A DNA stretch of 64,000 bases from Fidelibacterota bacterium (GCA_020354025.1 CP070638.1:62001-126000); one strand, 5' to 3'; shown: positions 1-9,297, counted from the first letter of the stretch. Notes: generated from the sequence alone by a model not told the origin. A program made the numbers and translations.

Positions 1-62
1 TACGGCATGAGCTTATGTGAATCCGCGACGGAATTCGTCGGCTTGGACTTGGGTCTGCGCCG

Positions 63-329
63 CTACTCAGATGATTCAGTTGGTTGAGTTGTGAACCTAT
101 TGTACAACCAGGCTAGCAATACTCCCCCGATAAACCCGTCGACAAAGCCCCAGACCAGTCCGACAAACGCACCATACCATGTCACTGAATAACCAAGGTA
201 TACGTTTGAGAGCTTGCTCAGCGTGGTCCCGCCATGTCCGAATAGCAGGAACCAGTAAGTGATCAGAAAGATCACCAGTCCCCATACGATACCACCGGCC
301 AGACCTAGTGCCCTTACATTGAGTTTCAT
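63..329 (-). CDS. small two-helix membrane protein (holin-like annotation)
   Basis: An 88-residue protein with a hydrophobic segment at about residues 8-30 and a second at about 50-75, the latter rich in Gly and Phe (GFVDGFIGG). The pattern of a short basic start, two helices and the motif 'GYSVTWYGAFVGLVWGF' matches a widespread family of small inner-membrane proteins that databases often label 'bacteriophage holin', although no phage gene is near. The ATG follows a purine-rich stretch (minus strand AAAGGAGGGCACC), a strong ribosome binding site at normal spacing. Function is unknown; the protein family resemblance is from memory. Confidence 0.7.
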   Translation of the reverse strand: MKLNVRALGLAGGIVWGLVIFLITYWFLLFGHGGTTLSKLSNVYLGYSVTWYGAFVGLVWGFVDGFIGGVLLAWLYNRFTTQPTESSE

Positions 330-420
330 GGTGCCCTCCTTTCATTTCTCGCTGTTAAAATAAGCTTAAGTATTTTCAGGTCTTTCTGCAACCTGCCGTC
401 ACGCCCAGAGCTGCTATTAT

Positions 421-798
421 TTACAGTGCGCTTCCCAGGAAGAATAGCAAAGCCACTGCCGTTTTTACGTAGGGGCACAGCCGCATAGGGAGCAGGGCAG
501 TCCGCGCGCCGGTCAATTGGGACAGCACGGCCAGTACCACCAGCATCCCCGCTGATGTGCGGTAGACTATGAGAGCGATGGGTTCCTTGGACCATCCCAA
601 GAAGGTTGTCAGCAGCACCAGCACCCCGATGAAACAAAGGGTGAGCCCCTCGGCAATCCATTCCATGGTTATGATGCGCAGGTTGTCGGTGGATATATCC
701 CCGAAATCGGCGATCACTCCTTTAGTGGGGACGATATGGGCAATGCCCCAGGCGATGATGATAGCCGAACCGATATAGAGCAGGACGTCGTTTAGCAT
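421..798 (-). CDS. small four-helix membrane protein of unknown function
   Basis: A 125-residue protein that is almost entirely hydrophobic, with helices at roughly residues 4-25, 47-68, 75-95 and 105-125. A short soluble loop with acidic residues (about 28-45) separates the first two helices. The start is preceded on the minus strand by AAAGAGGAAACCCTG, a usable ribosome binding site. It lies 91 bases upstream of the 88-residue membrane protein on the same strand and may be cotranscribed with it. I do not recognise the family; no catalytic motif is visible. Confidence 0.6.
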   Translation of the reverse strand: MLNDVLLYIGSAIIIAWGIAHIVPTKGVIADFGDISTDNLRIITMEWIAEGLTLCFIGVLVLLTTFLGWSKEPIALIVYRTSAGMLVVLAVLSQLTGARTALLPMRLCPYVKTAVALLFFLGSAL

Positions 799-996
799 GA
801 TCAGGGTTTCCTCTTTGCTTTAATTGAAGTGGGTTGTGCAGACCCACCACCCCGAACCGCTACCCAGCCTCCACGCCCGAAAAAGATCGCTCCCCCGATT
901 TCACAGGGATTTCCCATCGGAAAAGGGGATTCCTTCGGAACAGGAGACGTCTTAATGGCCCGGTCCAGGTGTTGCTTGTGAATACTATTCCGTGAT

Positions 997-1959
997 CTAA
1001 TTCTCTCCCAGCAGGTACTGGTTAAAAAAGGCGGTTACCCGGGCTTCAAAAGCGGCTGCCTGGGTCAGGTCAGGTTCGGCGATCAGCATGTTGATCAGCT
1101 GGCTGAAACCGAGATGGTCCAGATGGTCTTCATACCAGTAAGTGCGGGGTTCACCGGCTGCCGCGTAGAGTGCTTCACCACCTTCCGGCGGGACCATAGG
1201 ATCGCTGCCTCCCATCATGATGAAAACCGGCCGGGGACTGATCTCCCCGATACGATTGACCGGGGAGACGCTGGCAAGAGGAAAGCCCAGCTTCTGCTCC
1301 AGGAAATAGACGATCAGGGCAGGAATCGGCCAGGGCATACCGGTGAAGGCCGCCACGGATTCCTTGCTGAGTTCGTGGTAGGGACTCTCTGCCACTACGG
1401 CCTTGATCTTTGGATTGTCAGCGGCGTACAGGATGACCAAGGCCCCGCCCATGGAGGTGCCGATAGCCCCGATCTTCTCCGGATCGACCTCCGGCCGGTT
1501 CGCCAGATACTGATAGGCGGCCTCCAGGTCTTTAACCTCATGGTGACCGAAGGTAATGAGTTCGCCTCCACTTTCGCCGTGGGCCCTCAGGGTTGGTAGA
1601 ATGGCGCCGTAGCCCTGACGGATGAACATGGCCGCCATTGGAATCATGTCGGAGCCGCGGGCGAAGCCCCCATGTTGGATGATAATGGCCGCACCATTGT
1701 GGGAAGGGAAATGCAGGGCTTCCAGCTCCAGGTCGTCAGCCGTGACCAGGGTTATCTTCTCACATTCCAGCAAACCGTATTCAGCCAGGAGGGTGTCGGC
1801 ATGGAGCTCCGGTAGAGTGGCCCAGAATTCACGACGTTTTTCCAGCGGATTGCTACCAAGACTGGCACTGATATAGTATGAGAGTGCGAAAGCCGCGATT
1901 ATCACCAGGCTAACCACGGCCCCGACGGTTCCCAGAGTGACTTTCTGCCATTTTTTCAT
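997..1959 (-). CDS. membrane-anchored alpha/beta hydrolase
   Basis: A serine hydrolase of about 320 residues. Residues 8-30 form a signal anchor, followed by an alpha/beta-hydrolase domain. The oxyanion segment HGG is at about 96-98, the nucleophile elbow G-T-S-M-G puts the catalytic serine at about 169, and the acid and histidine are probably Asp253 (GGSDP) and His282 (DHLG). A frame extension of nine codons exists upstream (to 1986), but the ATG at 1959 has AAGGAAA at good spacing and gives a cleaner anchor, so it is preferred. It sits 38 bases downstream of kbl on the same strand and is probably cotranscribed. Substrate unknown; dienelactone-hydrolase or peptidase-like esterase activity is possible. 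Confidence 0.85.
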   Translation of the reverse strand: MKKWQKVTLGTVGAVVSLVIIAAFALSYYISASLGSNPLEKRREFWATLPELHADTLLAEYGLLECEKITLVTADDLELEALHFPSHNGAAIIIQHGGFARGSDMIPMAAMFIRQGYGAILPTLRAHGESGGELITFGHHEVKDLEAAYQYLANRPEVDPEKIGAIGTSMGGALVILYAADNPKIKAVVAESPYHELSKESVAAFTGMPWPIPALIVYFLEQKLGFPLASVSPVNRIGEISPRPVFIMMGGSDPMVPPEGGEALYAAAGEPRTYWYEDHLDHLGFSQLINMLIAEPDLTQAAAFEARVTAFFNQYLLGEN

Positions 1960-1997
1960 GTCCCGTTTCCTTCGGATTGGTAGCATGCGATCCAGGA

Positions 1998-3179
1998 CTA
2001 AATTACCTTGAACTCCCGTCCCACCTTCGCAAAAGCGTTGATAGCCTTGTCCAGGTGCTCCCGGGTATGCGCAGCGCTGATCTGCACCCGAATGCGGGCC
2101 TCGCCCTTGGGCACCACCGGGTAGGAGAAGCCGATGACATAGACCCCTTCCTCCAGCAAGACGGCGGCCAGGTCCCGAGCCAGTTTGGCCTCACCCAGCA
2201 TAATGGGCACGATGGGATGCTCGCCGGGCTTGATGTCAAAACCGGTTGCGGTCATCTTTTCCCGGAAGTACTGGGTGTTTTTTTCTAGGCGGTCCCGGAG
2301 GAAGGTGGTTTCCGAGAGCATGTCCAGGCAGGCGATGGCAGCCGCGACGATGGCCGGGGCCAGGGTGTTGCTGAAAAGGTATGGCCGTGACCGCTGGCGC
2401 AGGAGCTCCACGATTTCCCGGCGCCCGGTAGTAAAGCCTCCCGAAGCACCGCCCAGAGCTTTGCCCAGCGTGGAGGTGATAATGTCCACCTTGCCCATGA
2501 CACCGCAGTGCTCGATTGAGCCCCGGCCTGTTGGCCCGAAGAAGCCGGTGGCGTGGGAATCGTCCACTATCACGAGGGCGTTGTGCTTTTCCGCAAGGGC
2601 GCAGATATCCTGGAGGGGGGCCACGTCGCCGTCCATGGAGAAAACGCCGTCGGTGGCGATCAGCCGGGTGCGGGCATCGGCAGTCTCTTTCAGGCAGCGT
2701 TCCAGGTCGGCCATATCGGCGTGGGCGAAGCGATGGCGTTGGGCTTTGCACAGGCGTATGCCGTCGATAATGGAGGCGTGGTTGAGGGCGTCGGAGATCA
2801 CGGCATCCTCAGGTCCCAGGAGGGTCTCGAACAGGCCGCCGTTGGCGTCAAAGCAGGAGGTGTAAAGGATAGTGTCCTCGGTTTGCAGGAAATCAGAGAT
2901 CTTCCGCTCCAGGGTCTTGTGGATGTCCTGAGTGCCGCAGATGAAGCGTACTGACGATAGACCGAAGCCCCAGCGCTCCAAACCTGCCTGGGCAGCCTTG
3001 ATCAGGTCAGGATTGTTGGCCAGACCGAGGTAGTTGTTGGCGCAGAAGTTGAGTACCGACCGGCCGCCAACCTTAATCTCGGCGCTCTGGGGCGACTGGA
3101 TCAGCCGTTCATCCTTGTACAGCCCGGCGTCCCGGATGCCGGTGAGTTCTGCAGTCAAACGGGATTGGATGGGGGGCAT
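1998..3179 (-). CDS. kbl: glycine C-acetyltransferase (2-amino-3-ketobutyrate CoA ligase)
   Basis: A PLP-dependent alpha-oxoamine synthase of 393 residues, the normal length of the family. It cleaves 2-amino-3-oxobutyrate with CoA to glycine and acetyl-CoA in the cytoplasm. The PLP lysine lies in STLGKALGG (Lys240), and the cofactor-contacting Asp and His are in [13 protein letters not shown] (about 206-209). The ATG has an upstream AGGAGC site. The neighbouring upstream gene (3340-4356) encodes the dehydrogenase that makes the unstable substrate, which separates this call from 8-amino-7-oxononanoate synthase or serine palmitoyltransferase, the main alternatives in the fold. Confidence 0.95.
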   Translation of the reverse strand: MPPIQSRLTAELTGIRDAGLYKDERLIQSPQSAEIKVGGRSVLNFCANNYLGLANNPDLIKAAQAGLERWGFGLSSVRFICGTQDIHKTLERKISDFLQTEDTILYTSCFDANGGLFETLLGPEDAVISDALNHASIIDGIRLCKAQRHRFAHADMADLERCLKETADARTRLIATDGVFSMDGDVAPLQDICALAEKHNALVIVDDSHATGFFGPTGRGSIEHCGVMGKVDIITSTLGKALGGASGGFTTGRREIVELLRQRSRPYLFSNTLAPAIVAAAIACLDMLSETTFLRDRLEKNTQYFREKMTATGFDIKPGEHPIVPIMLGEAKLARDLAAVLLEEGVYVIGFSYPVVPKGEARIRVQISAAHTREHLDKAINAFAKVGREFKVI

Positions 3180-3339
3180 AGGTGCTCCTTGCTTATTCCC
3201 TCGCTTCCGCCAGGCCCGCCCTGAATCTGCCTGCTGGTTGAAGGTGTGTCAAGATCTCCACGATTATTACGAAACGCGTGCAGTCTGAAAACAAAAGATT
3301 TAAAATTTTTCTTAGTACTCTTGGTTGCTGCCATCAAGC

Positions 3340-4356
3340 CTAATACTGTTCTCGGATGCCAGGGATCAGGTATTCGGCAAAAGCCGCTTCGAAATCATGT
3401 TGCGGTTGCCAATCCCAGTCGTTATGAGCGGCAGTGCCGTCAACGTCGGAGGGCCAGCTGTCTACCATGGCCTGGCGGGCTTGGTCCACGGCAAAGCCGA
3501 TCCGGGCCTTGGGGAAATCGGCTAGTACCCGCTCGCGCAGTCGGGCTGCAGAGGGATTGAAGGCGCGGATATTATAGACCAGCCGGGTGATGGACTGGCG
3601 GGGTGCTTCCATAAGCTTTAGTATGCCTCGGATGGCATCGGGCATGGTCATGAACGGCATAGTGGTATCTTCCCGGACGAAGCAGTCGTACGGTGATCCC
3701 CGGGCAGCGGCGTGAAGCATTTCGGGGGCGTAATCGGAAGTACCGCCGGAGGGAGCGGTCACGGCGCTGATGAGACCGGGAAAACGCAGGGCTCTGAAGT
3801 CAACCCTGGTAGTTCCCGCCTCCGCCGTCAGCTGCTGGTAGTGGCGTGCATAATAAGTACCCAGCATTTCACAGTAGAGCTTGTTACAGCCGTACATGGT
3901 CCGGGGGAAGAGATATTGCTCTTCAGAAATGGCGCCGATCCGGTTTTTCTCTTCCAGACCAGCCAGACCATAGACCGCAATGGAGCTGGGGAAGAAAAAC
4001 TTCACTGGTTGGCCCCTGGTGCGGGCTTGATCCACTGCCATAGTGAGCAGGTTTAAGGTACCGTCCACGTTCACCTGGTGGGCAGTGGCAGGGGAGAATT
4101 CCGCCCGGGTGCTCAAGAGGGCTGCCAGGTGATAGATGGCAGAGAACTCGTACTGACTGTTGAGACGATCCAGGATAGTTCGATCCAGGATGTTCCCGGC
4201 AACGCTTTCCCAGAGGTATTCCTTGAAGGCCGGGTCCAGCTCTTCGATGTCCAGGCCGATGAGGTGCTCGTCGGTCTGCCTGGCGAGGGCTGATATGAGC
4301 CCGTGGCCGATCTCCCCGTTTGTACCGGTGATGAGTATACCCGGTCTGCGTATCAT
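3340..4356 (-). CDS. tdh: L-threonine 3-dehydrogenase, SDR/epimerase type
   Basis: A 338-residue NAD-dependent extended short-chain dehydrogenase. The Rossmann motif GTNGEIG is at residues 11-17, and the catalytic Ser124/125 (PSSIAVYG), Tyr155 and Lys159 (YGCNK) are present. Sequence features such as 'PRTMYG' and 'RFPG' match the threonine dehydrogenase branch of the UDP-galactose-epimerase family rather than the zinc-dependent alcohol-dehydrogenase-like enzyme of E. coli. It oxidises L-threonine to 2-amino-3-oxobutyrate, which kbl, 160 bases downstream, converts to glycine and acetyl-CoA. The pair forms a complete threonine degradation route. Confidence 0.9.
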   Translation of the reverse strand: MIRRPGILITGTNGEIGHGLISALARQTDEHLIGLDIEELDPAFKEYLWESVAGNILDRTILDRLNSQYEFSAIYHLAALLSTRAEFSPATAHQVNVDGTLNLLTMAVDQARTRGQPVKFFFPSSIAVYGLAGLEEKNRIGAISEEQYLFPRTMYGCNKLYCEMLGTYYARHYQQLTAEAGTTRVDFRALRFPGLISAVTAPSGGTSDYAPEMLHAAARGSPYDCFVREDTTMPFMTMPDAIRGILKLMEAPRQSITRLVYNIRAFNPSAARLRERVLADFPKARIGFAVDQARQAMVDSWPSDVDGTAAHNDWDWQPQHDFEAAFAEYLIPGIREQY

Positions 4357-4674
4357 TTTATTCGGTGACTGATTACACCCGCCTGGCGACTATCACCGGA
4401 TTCCTGGTGATGATTCCAGGGTGGGAATGTCGATCTTCCCAGCGACGTTGACCTGTCTAACCGATTCCGACAGACAGGCGACTGCCATCTGACTGGCAGT
4501 CCGGATGGTTCTGATGAGTATGGCTGAGTACAAGAACACATGAGACGCCGGAACGAATTTAGATTTCCCTCTTAAACGGGAGCAAGATATTACTCTACGA
4601 TCCCCGACCGAAAAGATTGAAGATAGTGGTTGACTCTCTTGCACTGGACAAGCCCGGAATCTTAGATTTAAAGC
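4357..4674. other. intergenic region between divergent tdh and parA
   Basis: About 318 bases with no convincing gene; the small reading frames here are shadows. The region holds two adjacent perfect inverted repeats (4452-4478 and 4480-4501). Promoters for the divergent tdh and parA should lie here, but I could not assign a convincing -35/-10 pair. No canonical parS palindrome is present. Confidence 0.5.
4452..4501. repeat. two adjacent short hairpins upstream of parA
   Basis: CCTGTCT (4452-4458) is complementary to AGACAGG (4472-4478) with a 13-base loop. Directly after it, GACTGCCA (4480-4487) is complementary to TGGCAGTC (4494-4501) with a 6-base loop. Both stems are perfect. They lie between divergent tdh and parA and could be operator sites, leader hairpins or relics of a terminator. 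Confidence 0.5.
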
Positions 4675-5481
4675 TTGAAGAAGGGTGAGATCATCAGCGA
4701 ATACCCCGTGTCTTACGATACAAAAATCATCACTATAGCAAATCAGAAGGGCGGTGTCGGCAAGACAACGACGGCGGTAAACCTGGCAGCCGGACTGGCG
4801 GCCTGCGAAATTCCGACCCTGCTCATCGACTTGGATCCCCAATCCAACGCCACCAGTGGTTTGGGACTGGAGACAAGTGCTTTCCAACGTTCAGTCTATG
4901 ATATTCTCACCAATAACACCACTTTTGACGAGACGATCGTCAATACTCAGTTGGATTGCCTTGACCTAGCGCCCTCCTCACACCAGTTAGTGGGGGCCGA
5001 AGTGGAGTTGGTGGGTATGTTGGCCAGGGAACACATCTTACGGAAAGCCCTGGGAGAGATGACCAAGCGGTACGATTTTATTTTCATTGACTGTCCACCT
5101 TCCCTGGGACTGCTCACTGTTAACGGTCTTACGGCAGCGGACTCGGTGTTGATCCCAATCCAGTGCGAGTACTACGCTCTGGAAGGTTTATCACAGCTGC
5201 TCAACACTATCCGCCTGATTCAGCGGCAGTTGAACAAAAATCTGGAGATAGAAGGGGTTCTCATCACCATGTATGATAGCCGGCTAAACCTATCTAAACA
5301 GGTTGCCGAAGAGGTACGTGCCTACTTCGGTGAAAAGGTGTATAAGACCGCGATACAAAGGAACGTACGCCTGAGCGAATCACCCAGCTACGGTAAGCCG
5401 ATTATACTGTACGATGCGTCCTCGATCGGCTCCCAGAATTACATGGCACTGGCAAGTGAAGTATTGGAGCACAATGGCTAA
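4675..5481 (+). CDS. parA: chromosome-partitioning ATPase ParA/Soj
   Basis: A deviant-Walker-A ATPase of 268 residues that drives segregation of ParB-bound origin regions on the nucleoid. The motif KGGVGKTT lies at about residues 25-32, with the Walker A' DLDPQSNAT and Walker [10 protein letters not shown]. The frame opens with TTG at 4675. A GTG at 4708 would give a start closer to the usual '[13 protein letters not shown]' N-terminus, but the purine-rich AAGAAGGGTGAG lies 16 or more bases upstream of it, so neither start is certain. The gene overlaps parB by 8 bases, indicating translational coupling. Confidence 0.95.
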   Translation: MKKGEIISEYPVSYDTKIITIANQKGGVGKTTTAVNLAAGLAACEIPTLLIDLDPQSNATSGLGLETSAFQRSVYDILTNNTTFDETIVNTQLDCLDLAPSSHQLVGAEVELVGMLAREHILRKALGEMTKRYDFIFIDCPPSLGLLTVNGLTAADSVLIPIQCEYYALEGLSQLLNTIRLIQRQLNKNLEIEGVLITMYDSRLNLSKQVAEEVRAYFGEKVYKTAIQRNVRLSESPSYGKPIILYDASSIGSQNYMALASEVLEHNG

Positions 5482-6376
5482 ACAACGCCTCGGAAAGGGC
5501 CTGGAAGCTTTAATCCCTGTTTACGAGGAGGAAGTCTCCTCCGAGACCGGCAAGCCTCATCTGCCGGTAGATTTCATTGATCCTAATCCCCTCCAGCCCC
5601 GCAAGGATTTCGGAGATGAGGAGATGGCGGATCTGATCAATTCCATCAAAGCCAAGGGAATATTGCAGCCCCTCACGGTGCGTGAAGCGGGTGATGGCCG
5701 CTACCAGCTAGTTGCCGGAGAGCGGCGTCTGCGAGCGGCCAAGTCCCTGGGGATGGATAACGTACCTGCCTACATACTGAGTGTGGATTCGGACGTGGAT
5801 ATGATGGAGTATTCCCTTGTCGAAAACATCCAGCGGGAAGACCTTAACGTTGTAGAGCAGGCCGAGGCGTTTGCCCTTTTGCACAGCAAATACGATCTCA
5901 CGCATAGGATGATCGCAGAACAGGTAGGCATAAGTCGTCCAGCGGTAGCTAACACTCTTCGCCTCCTGAACCTACCGCAGGAGATCAAGGACAGCCTGAA
6001 GAAGGACGAGATCACCATGGGACATGCCCGTGCCCTCTTGGGCTTGCCCCAACCGGCTCTCATGCAGCGGCTATGGAAAAAGATTGTCTCTCAGGGATTA
6101 AACGTCCGCCAGACAGAGGCAGCAGTGAAGAATCTTACGGCACCCACTGAGGGAAAACCCGAAAGAACATCCGAGAAATCCAAGAAACCTCAACCGGCCA
6201 AGCCAACCTTTCTCAACCAGGTAGAAGTGGAACTCCTCAGCCGTCTGAACACCAAAGTCCGCGTCAAGCCAAGGGACAACGACACCGGTTCCATCGAGAT
6301 ATCATACTATTCTTACGACGATCTGGATCGAATTCTGGACGTTATTCTCGGCAGACCGGAACAGAAGCAGGAATAG
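5474..6376 (+). CDS. parB: chromosome-partitioning protein ParB
   Basis: A 300-residue ParB CTPase/DNA-binding protein. The N-terminal ParB/Srx-like nuclease-fold domain contains the GERR box ([11 protein letters not shown]) and ENIQRED, followed by a helix-turn-helix (about residues 125-165) and a C-terminal dimerisation segment after a Lys/Pro-rich linker. A longer frame starts 20 codons earlier, but the ATG at 5474 opens the typical '[10 protein letters not shown]' N-terminus and overlaps parA, so it is chosen. It loads at parS and spreads on DNA; no canonical parS is visible in this window, so the sites must lie elsewhere. Confidence 0.95.
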   Translation: MAKQRLGKGLEALIPVYEEEVSSETGKPHLPVDFIDPNPLQPRKDFGDEEMADLINSIKAKGILQPLTVREAGDGRYQLVAGERRLRAAKSLGMDNVPAYILSVDSDVDMMEYSLVENIQREDLNVVEQAEAFALLHSKYDLTHRMIAEQVGISRPAVANTLRLLNLPQEIKDSLKKDEITMGHARALLGLPQPALMQRLWKKIVSQGLNVRQTEAAVKNLTAPTEGKPERTSEKSKKPQPAKPTFLNQVEVELLSRLNTKVRVKPRDNDTGSIEISYYSYDDLDRILDVILGRPEQKQE

Positions 6377-6404
6377 AAGTTTAAAACCCGGGACGCATTT
6401 TACG

Positions 6405-7256
6405 TTGACTCCAATTTTTACGAGGACTAAACTAGCGGGCTATTTGAAAAGCCTATGGCAGAGGAAATACCAATTCCTTATTATGTCCGAGGAAGGTGGA
6501 TGGACCAGGAGCTACCTGGTGAGGATGGATCACTTAGCCATCGCTCTCTTTCTGGCGGTACTTTTAATTGGAGGGCTGGCAGGAGGCTGGATCATATCCC
6601 AGACGCACCTCACCGATTACTCCCTGCTCCAGGCTGAGAACCAACGGCTGAAGAACTACCGGGATAAAGTCCGCCATACGATAATAAACAATTCCCAGTA
6701 CGGGCTTATTAGCTCAGACCTCCTCCAGGAGCTGGAACTGTCAATTGATCTAACGGATGACCAGGGACGGCCGGTGAGCATCCTGGATGAACGGAAGGGA
6801 GGGATTTTCGTTGACCAGATTTACATCAACTTTCTGGAGAATATTCCTACTTTCCCGCCGGTTAACGGGTATGTGACCCGCGGCCTGCTGTTGCATGAGT
6901 TGGACCTACAGGTCAATCACGAGGGCATTGACATTGCGGCGCCGGCCGGTGAGATTGTAGCCGCGGCGGCCTCCGGTCTGGTGGTACTCTCTCGATGGAC
7001 CGAGGATTTGGGGAACATGATTATTCTCAGCCATGGCGATGATTATTTCACTGTATACGGTCATAACCAGACGAACTTGGTTGCGCCTCGGCAGTGGGTG
7101 GAACGGGGGCAGCCTATTGCTCTGGTGGGGGATACCGGAATCAGTCACGGTCCCCATTTGCATTTTGAAATCTGGAAAGACGCCAGGTCCATTGATCCCC
7201 GGCTCCTTATAGACCTTTACAGAACACAGGACATTTCAGTAGAAACATATGACTAA
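6405..7256 (+). CDS. membrane-anchored M23 peptidase (LytM domain)
   Basis: A 283-residue protein with one transmembrane helix (about residues 42-65), a short coiled segment, and a C-terminal LytM metalloendopeptidase domain. The zinc ligands are intact: His172 and Asp176 in NHEGID, and His251/His253 in GPHLHFE. It should cleave peptidoglycan cross-bridges in the periplasm. The start is a TTG at 6405 with a weak ribosome binding site; ATG codons at 6483 and 6525 are alternatives, but the 'RKYQFLI' segment before them looks like conserved family sequence. Its last bases overlap the bactofilin gene, a pairing that is common in bacteria and links wall cleavage to the bactofilin scaffold. Confidence 0.9.
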   Translation: MTPIFTRTKLAGYLKSLWQRKYQFLIMSEEGGWTRSYLVRMDHLAIALFLAVLLIGGLAGGWIISQTHLTDYSLLQAENQRLKNYRDKVRHTIINNSQYGLISSDLLQELELSIDLTDDQGRPVSILDERKGGIFVDQIYINFLENIPTFPPVNGYVTRGLLLHELDLQVNHEGIDIAAPAGEIVAAAASGLVVLSRWTEDLGNMIILSHGDDYFTVYGHNQTNLVAPRQWVERGQPIALVGDTGISHGPHLHFEIWKDARSIDPRLLIDLYRTQDISVETYD

Positions 7257-7680
7257 GGAAGACAACTCCCAGACTAACACGATTGTAGGACCCAGTACCG
7301 TGGTTCAGGGTAACCTGGATATCAAGGGTTCGGTGCTGGTTTACGGCACCGTAATAGGAGATGTGCGTTCTAACGGCCATGTGCGTATGGCGAAGGACTC
7401 CGTGATTAAAGGCATCGTTATTGCGCAGGAAGCTGTCATTGACGGGGAACTTGAGGGCAACCTCATCATAGAGGGCCGGGCTACTTTGGGCCGTTCGGCA
7501 AAAATAGTGGGTGACCTCCGCGCCCAGTTGCTGGTTGTTGAAGAAGGCGCCCAGTATTCGGGTAAATGCAAGATGGATGGGGCCAAGGTCAAGCCGGTGC
7601 CAGAAGATGGAGACGGCTCCGTGGCCAAGGACGGTGATACTACTGAGGGGAAGGCAGCCAAGACCGACTCCTCCAGCTGA
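7249..7680 (+). CDS. bactofilin (polymer-forming cytoskeletal protein)
   Basis: A 143-residue protein with a right-handed beta-helix bactofilin core (about residues 12-110) recognisable by repeated short Gly/Val/Ile turns such as 'VQGNLDIKGSVLVYGTVIGDVRSNGHVRM', and a Lys/Asp/Thr-rich disordered tail. Bactofilins polymerise without nucleotide and place cell-wall enzymes; the start overlaps the preceding M23 peptidase by 8 bases. No transmembrane segment is present, so it is probably held at the membrane through its partner. Confidence 0.92.
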   Translation: MTKEDNSQTNTIVGPSTVVQGNLDIKGSVLVYGTVIGDVRSNGHVRMAKDSVIKGIVIAQEAVIDGELEGNLIIEGRATLGRSAKIVGDLRAQLLVVEEGAQYSGKCKMDGAKVKPVPEDGDGSVAKDGDTTEGKAAKTDSSS

Positions 7681-7761
7681 GCGCCGTGATGACATTGCCC
7701 CGATTGGTGGTTCTTATTGCATTCCGATTCAAGTTAGAACGCCAGATCATTCCTGGTTGAT

Positions 7762-7974
7762 ATGCCGCCGCCAACACCAAGCTCGTCGAGAAATGTTATT
7801 TCAGCAGCATACACCATAACCGGCGCGGTTCTGGGGTTGGGGCTGTTGGGATACGTCCTGGACCGGAAATTTGAGACAAAGCCTTACCTCCTGCTGGCGG
7901 GATTACTGCTGGGTGTAGTAGTAGGGATGTATGAACTCTGGAAGGCAATGTTTCCGCCCCGTGGAAGCGCATGA
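7762..7974 (+). CDS. atpZ: AtpZ/AtpI-family small F-ATPase accessory protein
   Basis: A 70-residue protein with two transmembrane helices (about 14-33 and 40-62) separated by 'DRKFETKPY', the pattern of the F0F1-ATPase subunit family PF09527. The proteins are encoded at the head of atp operons and are thought to assist c-ring assembly or magnesium supply. The stop codon overlaps the start of the next gene (ATGA at 7971), so the two are coupled. Confidence 0.8.
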   Translation: MPPPTPSSSRNVISAAYTITGAVLGLGLLGYVLDRKFETKPYLLLAGLLLGVVVGMYELWKAMFPPRGSA

Positions 7975-8366
7975 GGCCGCTAATCGCCGGGGCGAGCCTG
8001 GGAGTGCTTTTTTTCATAAGTTCGGGCTTGGTGTGGTTCACGGCAGGTAGTGCGGGCGCTGCAGCCGTGTTCGCTGGTGGTATCCTGCCCATCACCATTT
8101 CAATCTGCAGCCTGTTCATTTTCTCTATCCTGAAGCCCGATACCGGCGGCCATAAAAAATATCAGCGCTTTATCCTGGCCAATTTCCTGGTGAAAGTAGT
8201 ACTAATCGGTCTGTGGACAGCCCTGGTCCTACTGGCCATACATCTGCCGCGGGAACCGTTTATAGCCTCGCTACTGATAAACTTCTTTGCCTGGCATGTC
8301 TACGAGGCTTACCGTTACCAGCAACAGTTTAAGACCGCCCAACACTCAACTGCTGGCATGCCCTGA
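7971..8366 (+). CDS. atpI: ATP synthase subunit I-like membrane protein
   Basis: A 131-residue protein with four predicted transmembrane helices (about 5-25, 32-52, 68-88 and 95-115). Its position between atpZ and atpB and its four-helix layout match AtpI-like proteins, which act in c-ring assembly. Direct sequence conservation in this family is weak, so the name rests on context and topology. The start overlaps the atpZ stop by four bases. Confidence 0.7.
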   Translation: MRPLIAGASLGVLFFISSGLVWFTAGSAGAAAVFAGGILPITISICSLFIFSILKPDTGGHKKYQRFILANFLVKVVLIGLWTALVLLAIHLPREPFIASLLINFFAWHVYEAYRYQQQFKTAQHSTAGMP

Positions 8367-8426
8367 GCTTAACGAAGGATTAGAGATTGGTGAATGGTGA
8401 TTGGCAATTAGAAACTCATCAAGTAG

Positions 8427-9230
8427 ATGATGTCTCAGGAACATAGCGAAGATATCGGCTCGATCATCCTGCACCACGTCTCCAACAGCGAGGTGCTGGT
8501 GCCGCTCCACATATTCGGTCTGGATATGTCAATAACCAAGCATGTTATCATGTTGTGGGTGGCCGGGATCCTGGTGATCACTGCTTTCCTTCTGGGTACG
8601 CGGCGCTACCGCCGGGAGGAGATGCCGGTGCCTTCCGGATTCAGCAATTTCCTGGAGCTGGTGGTGGACTATGTTCACAACCAGATCGTGGTGCCTAATG
8701 TGGGGCGGCAGTACGCGCGGACCTGGTCGCCACTATTACTAGCCTTTTTCACGCTGATCCTCACGGCGAATCTTTTGGGGCTGATCCCCTTCTTTGATCT
8801 AATCCCCGGAGGCGGCACGGCCACCGGTAATCCCGTTGTTACTGCCTCACTGGCGGCTATCACCTTCCTGGCAATAATCGCGGCGGGCAGCCTGGCCCAC
8901 GGCTTTATCGGCTATTGGAAAAACCTTGCCCCCCACGGCGTACCTTGGCCAGTACTCCTCATCCTAATCCCTATCGAGGTGCTGGGCATGTTCGTCCGCC
9001 CCTTTGCCCTGACTATGCGGCTTGCAGCAAACATGACCGCCGGGCACATCGCTATGCTGGCCATCCTGGCTCCCATCTTCCTGATGGCCAATGCCTGGAT
9101 CGGCATCGGATCAGTAGCTCTGAATGTGGGCATCAACTTCCTGGAGATGATCATTGCCCTGGTGCAGGCATACGTGTTCACCCTCCTGTCAGCAGTGTTC
9201 ATCGGCACGGCAATAAATCCGGAGCACTAG
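8427..9230 (+). CDS. atpB: ATP synthase F0 subunit a
   Basis: A 267-residue integral membrane protein forming the stator half-channels next to the c-ring. The essential arginine lies in 'TMRLAANMTAGH' in the penultimate helical region, and the following 'EMIIALVQAYVFTLLSAVFIG' is the conserved last helix. The length and five to six helices fit the family. A 60-base spacer containing degenerate repeat-like sequence separates it from the preceding gene. Confidence 0.96.
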   Translation: MMSQEHSEDIGSIILHHVSNSEVLVPLHIFGLDMSITKHVIMLWVAGILVITAFLLGTRRYRREEMPVPSGFSNFLELVVDYVHNQIVVPNVGRQYARTWSPLLLAFFTLILTANLLGLIPFFDLIPGGGTATGNPVVTASLAAITFLAIIAAGSLAHGFIGYWKNLAPHGVPWPVLLILIPIEVLGMFVRPFALTMRLAANMTAGHIAMLAILAPIFLMANAWIGIGSVALNVGINFLEMIIALVQAYVFTLLSAVFIGTAINPEH

Positions 9231-9297
9231 CCGGGAACGAATTATGTCGGATAATGAAACCTTTAATTCTAAATGCAAACGAGAGGAAAACAAGCGT

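Noticed and set aside
4393-4887. 164-codon minus-strand frame opposite parA
   Set aside because: Shadow of parA, which has intact Walker motifs; the minus frame lacks any recognisable domain.
9244-9297. Upstream in-frame start of atpE
   Set aside because: It would add 18 polar residues; the start at 9298 has a better ribosome binding site and a normal length.
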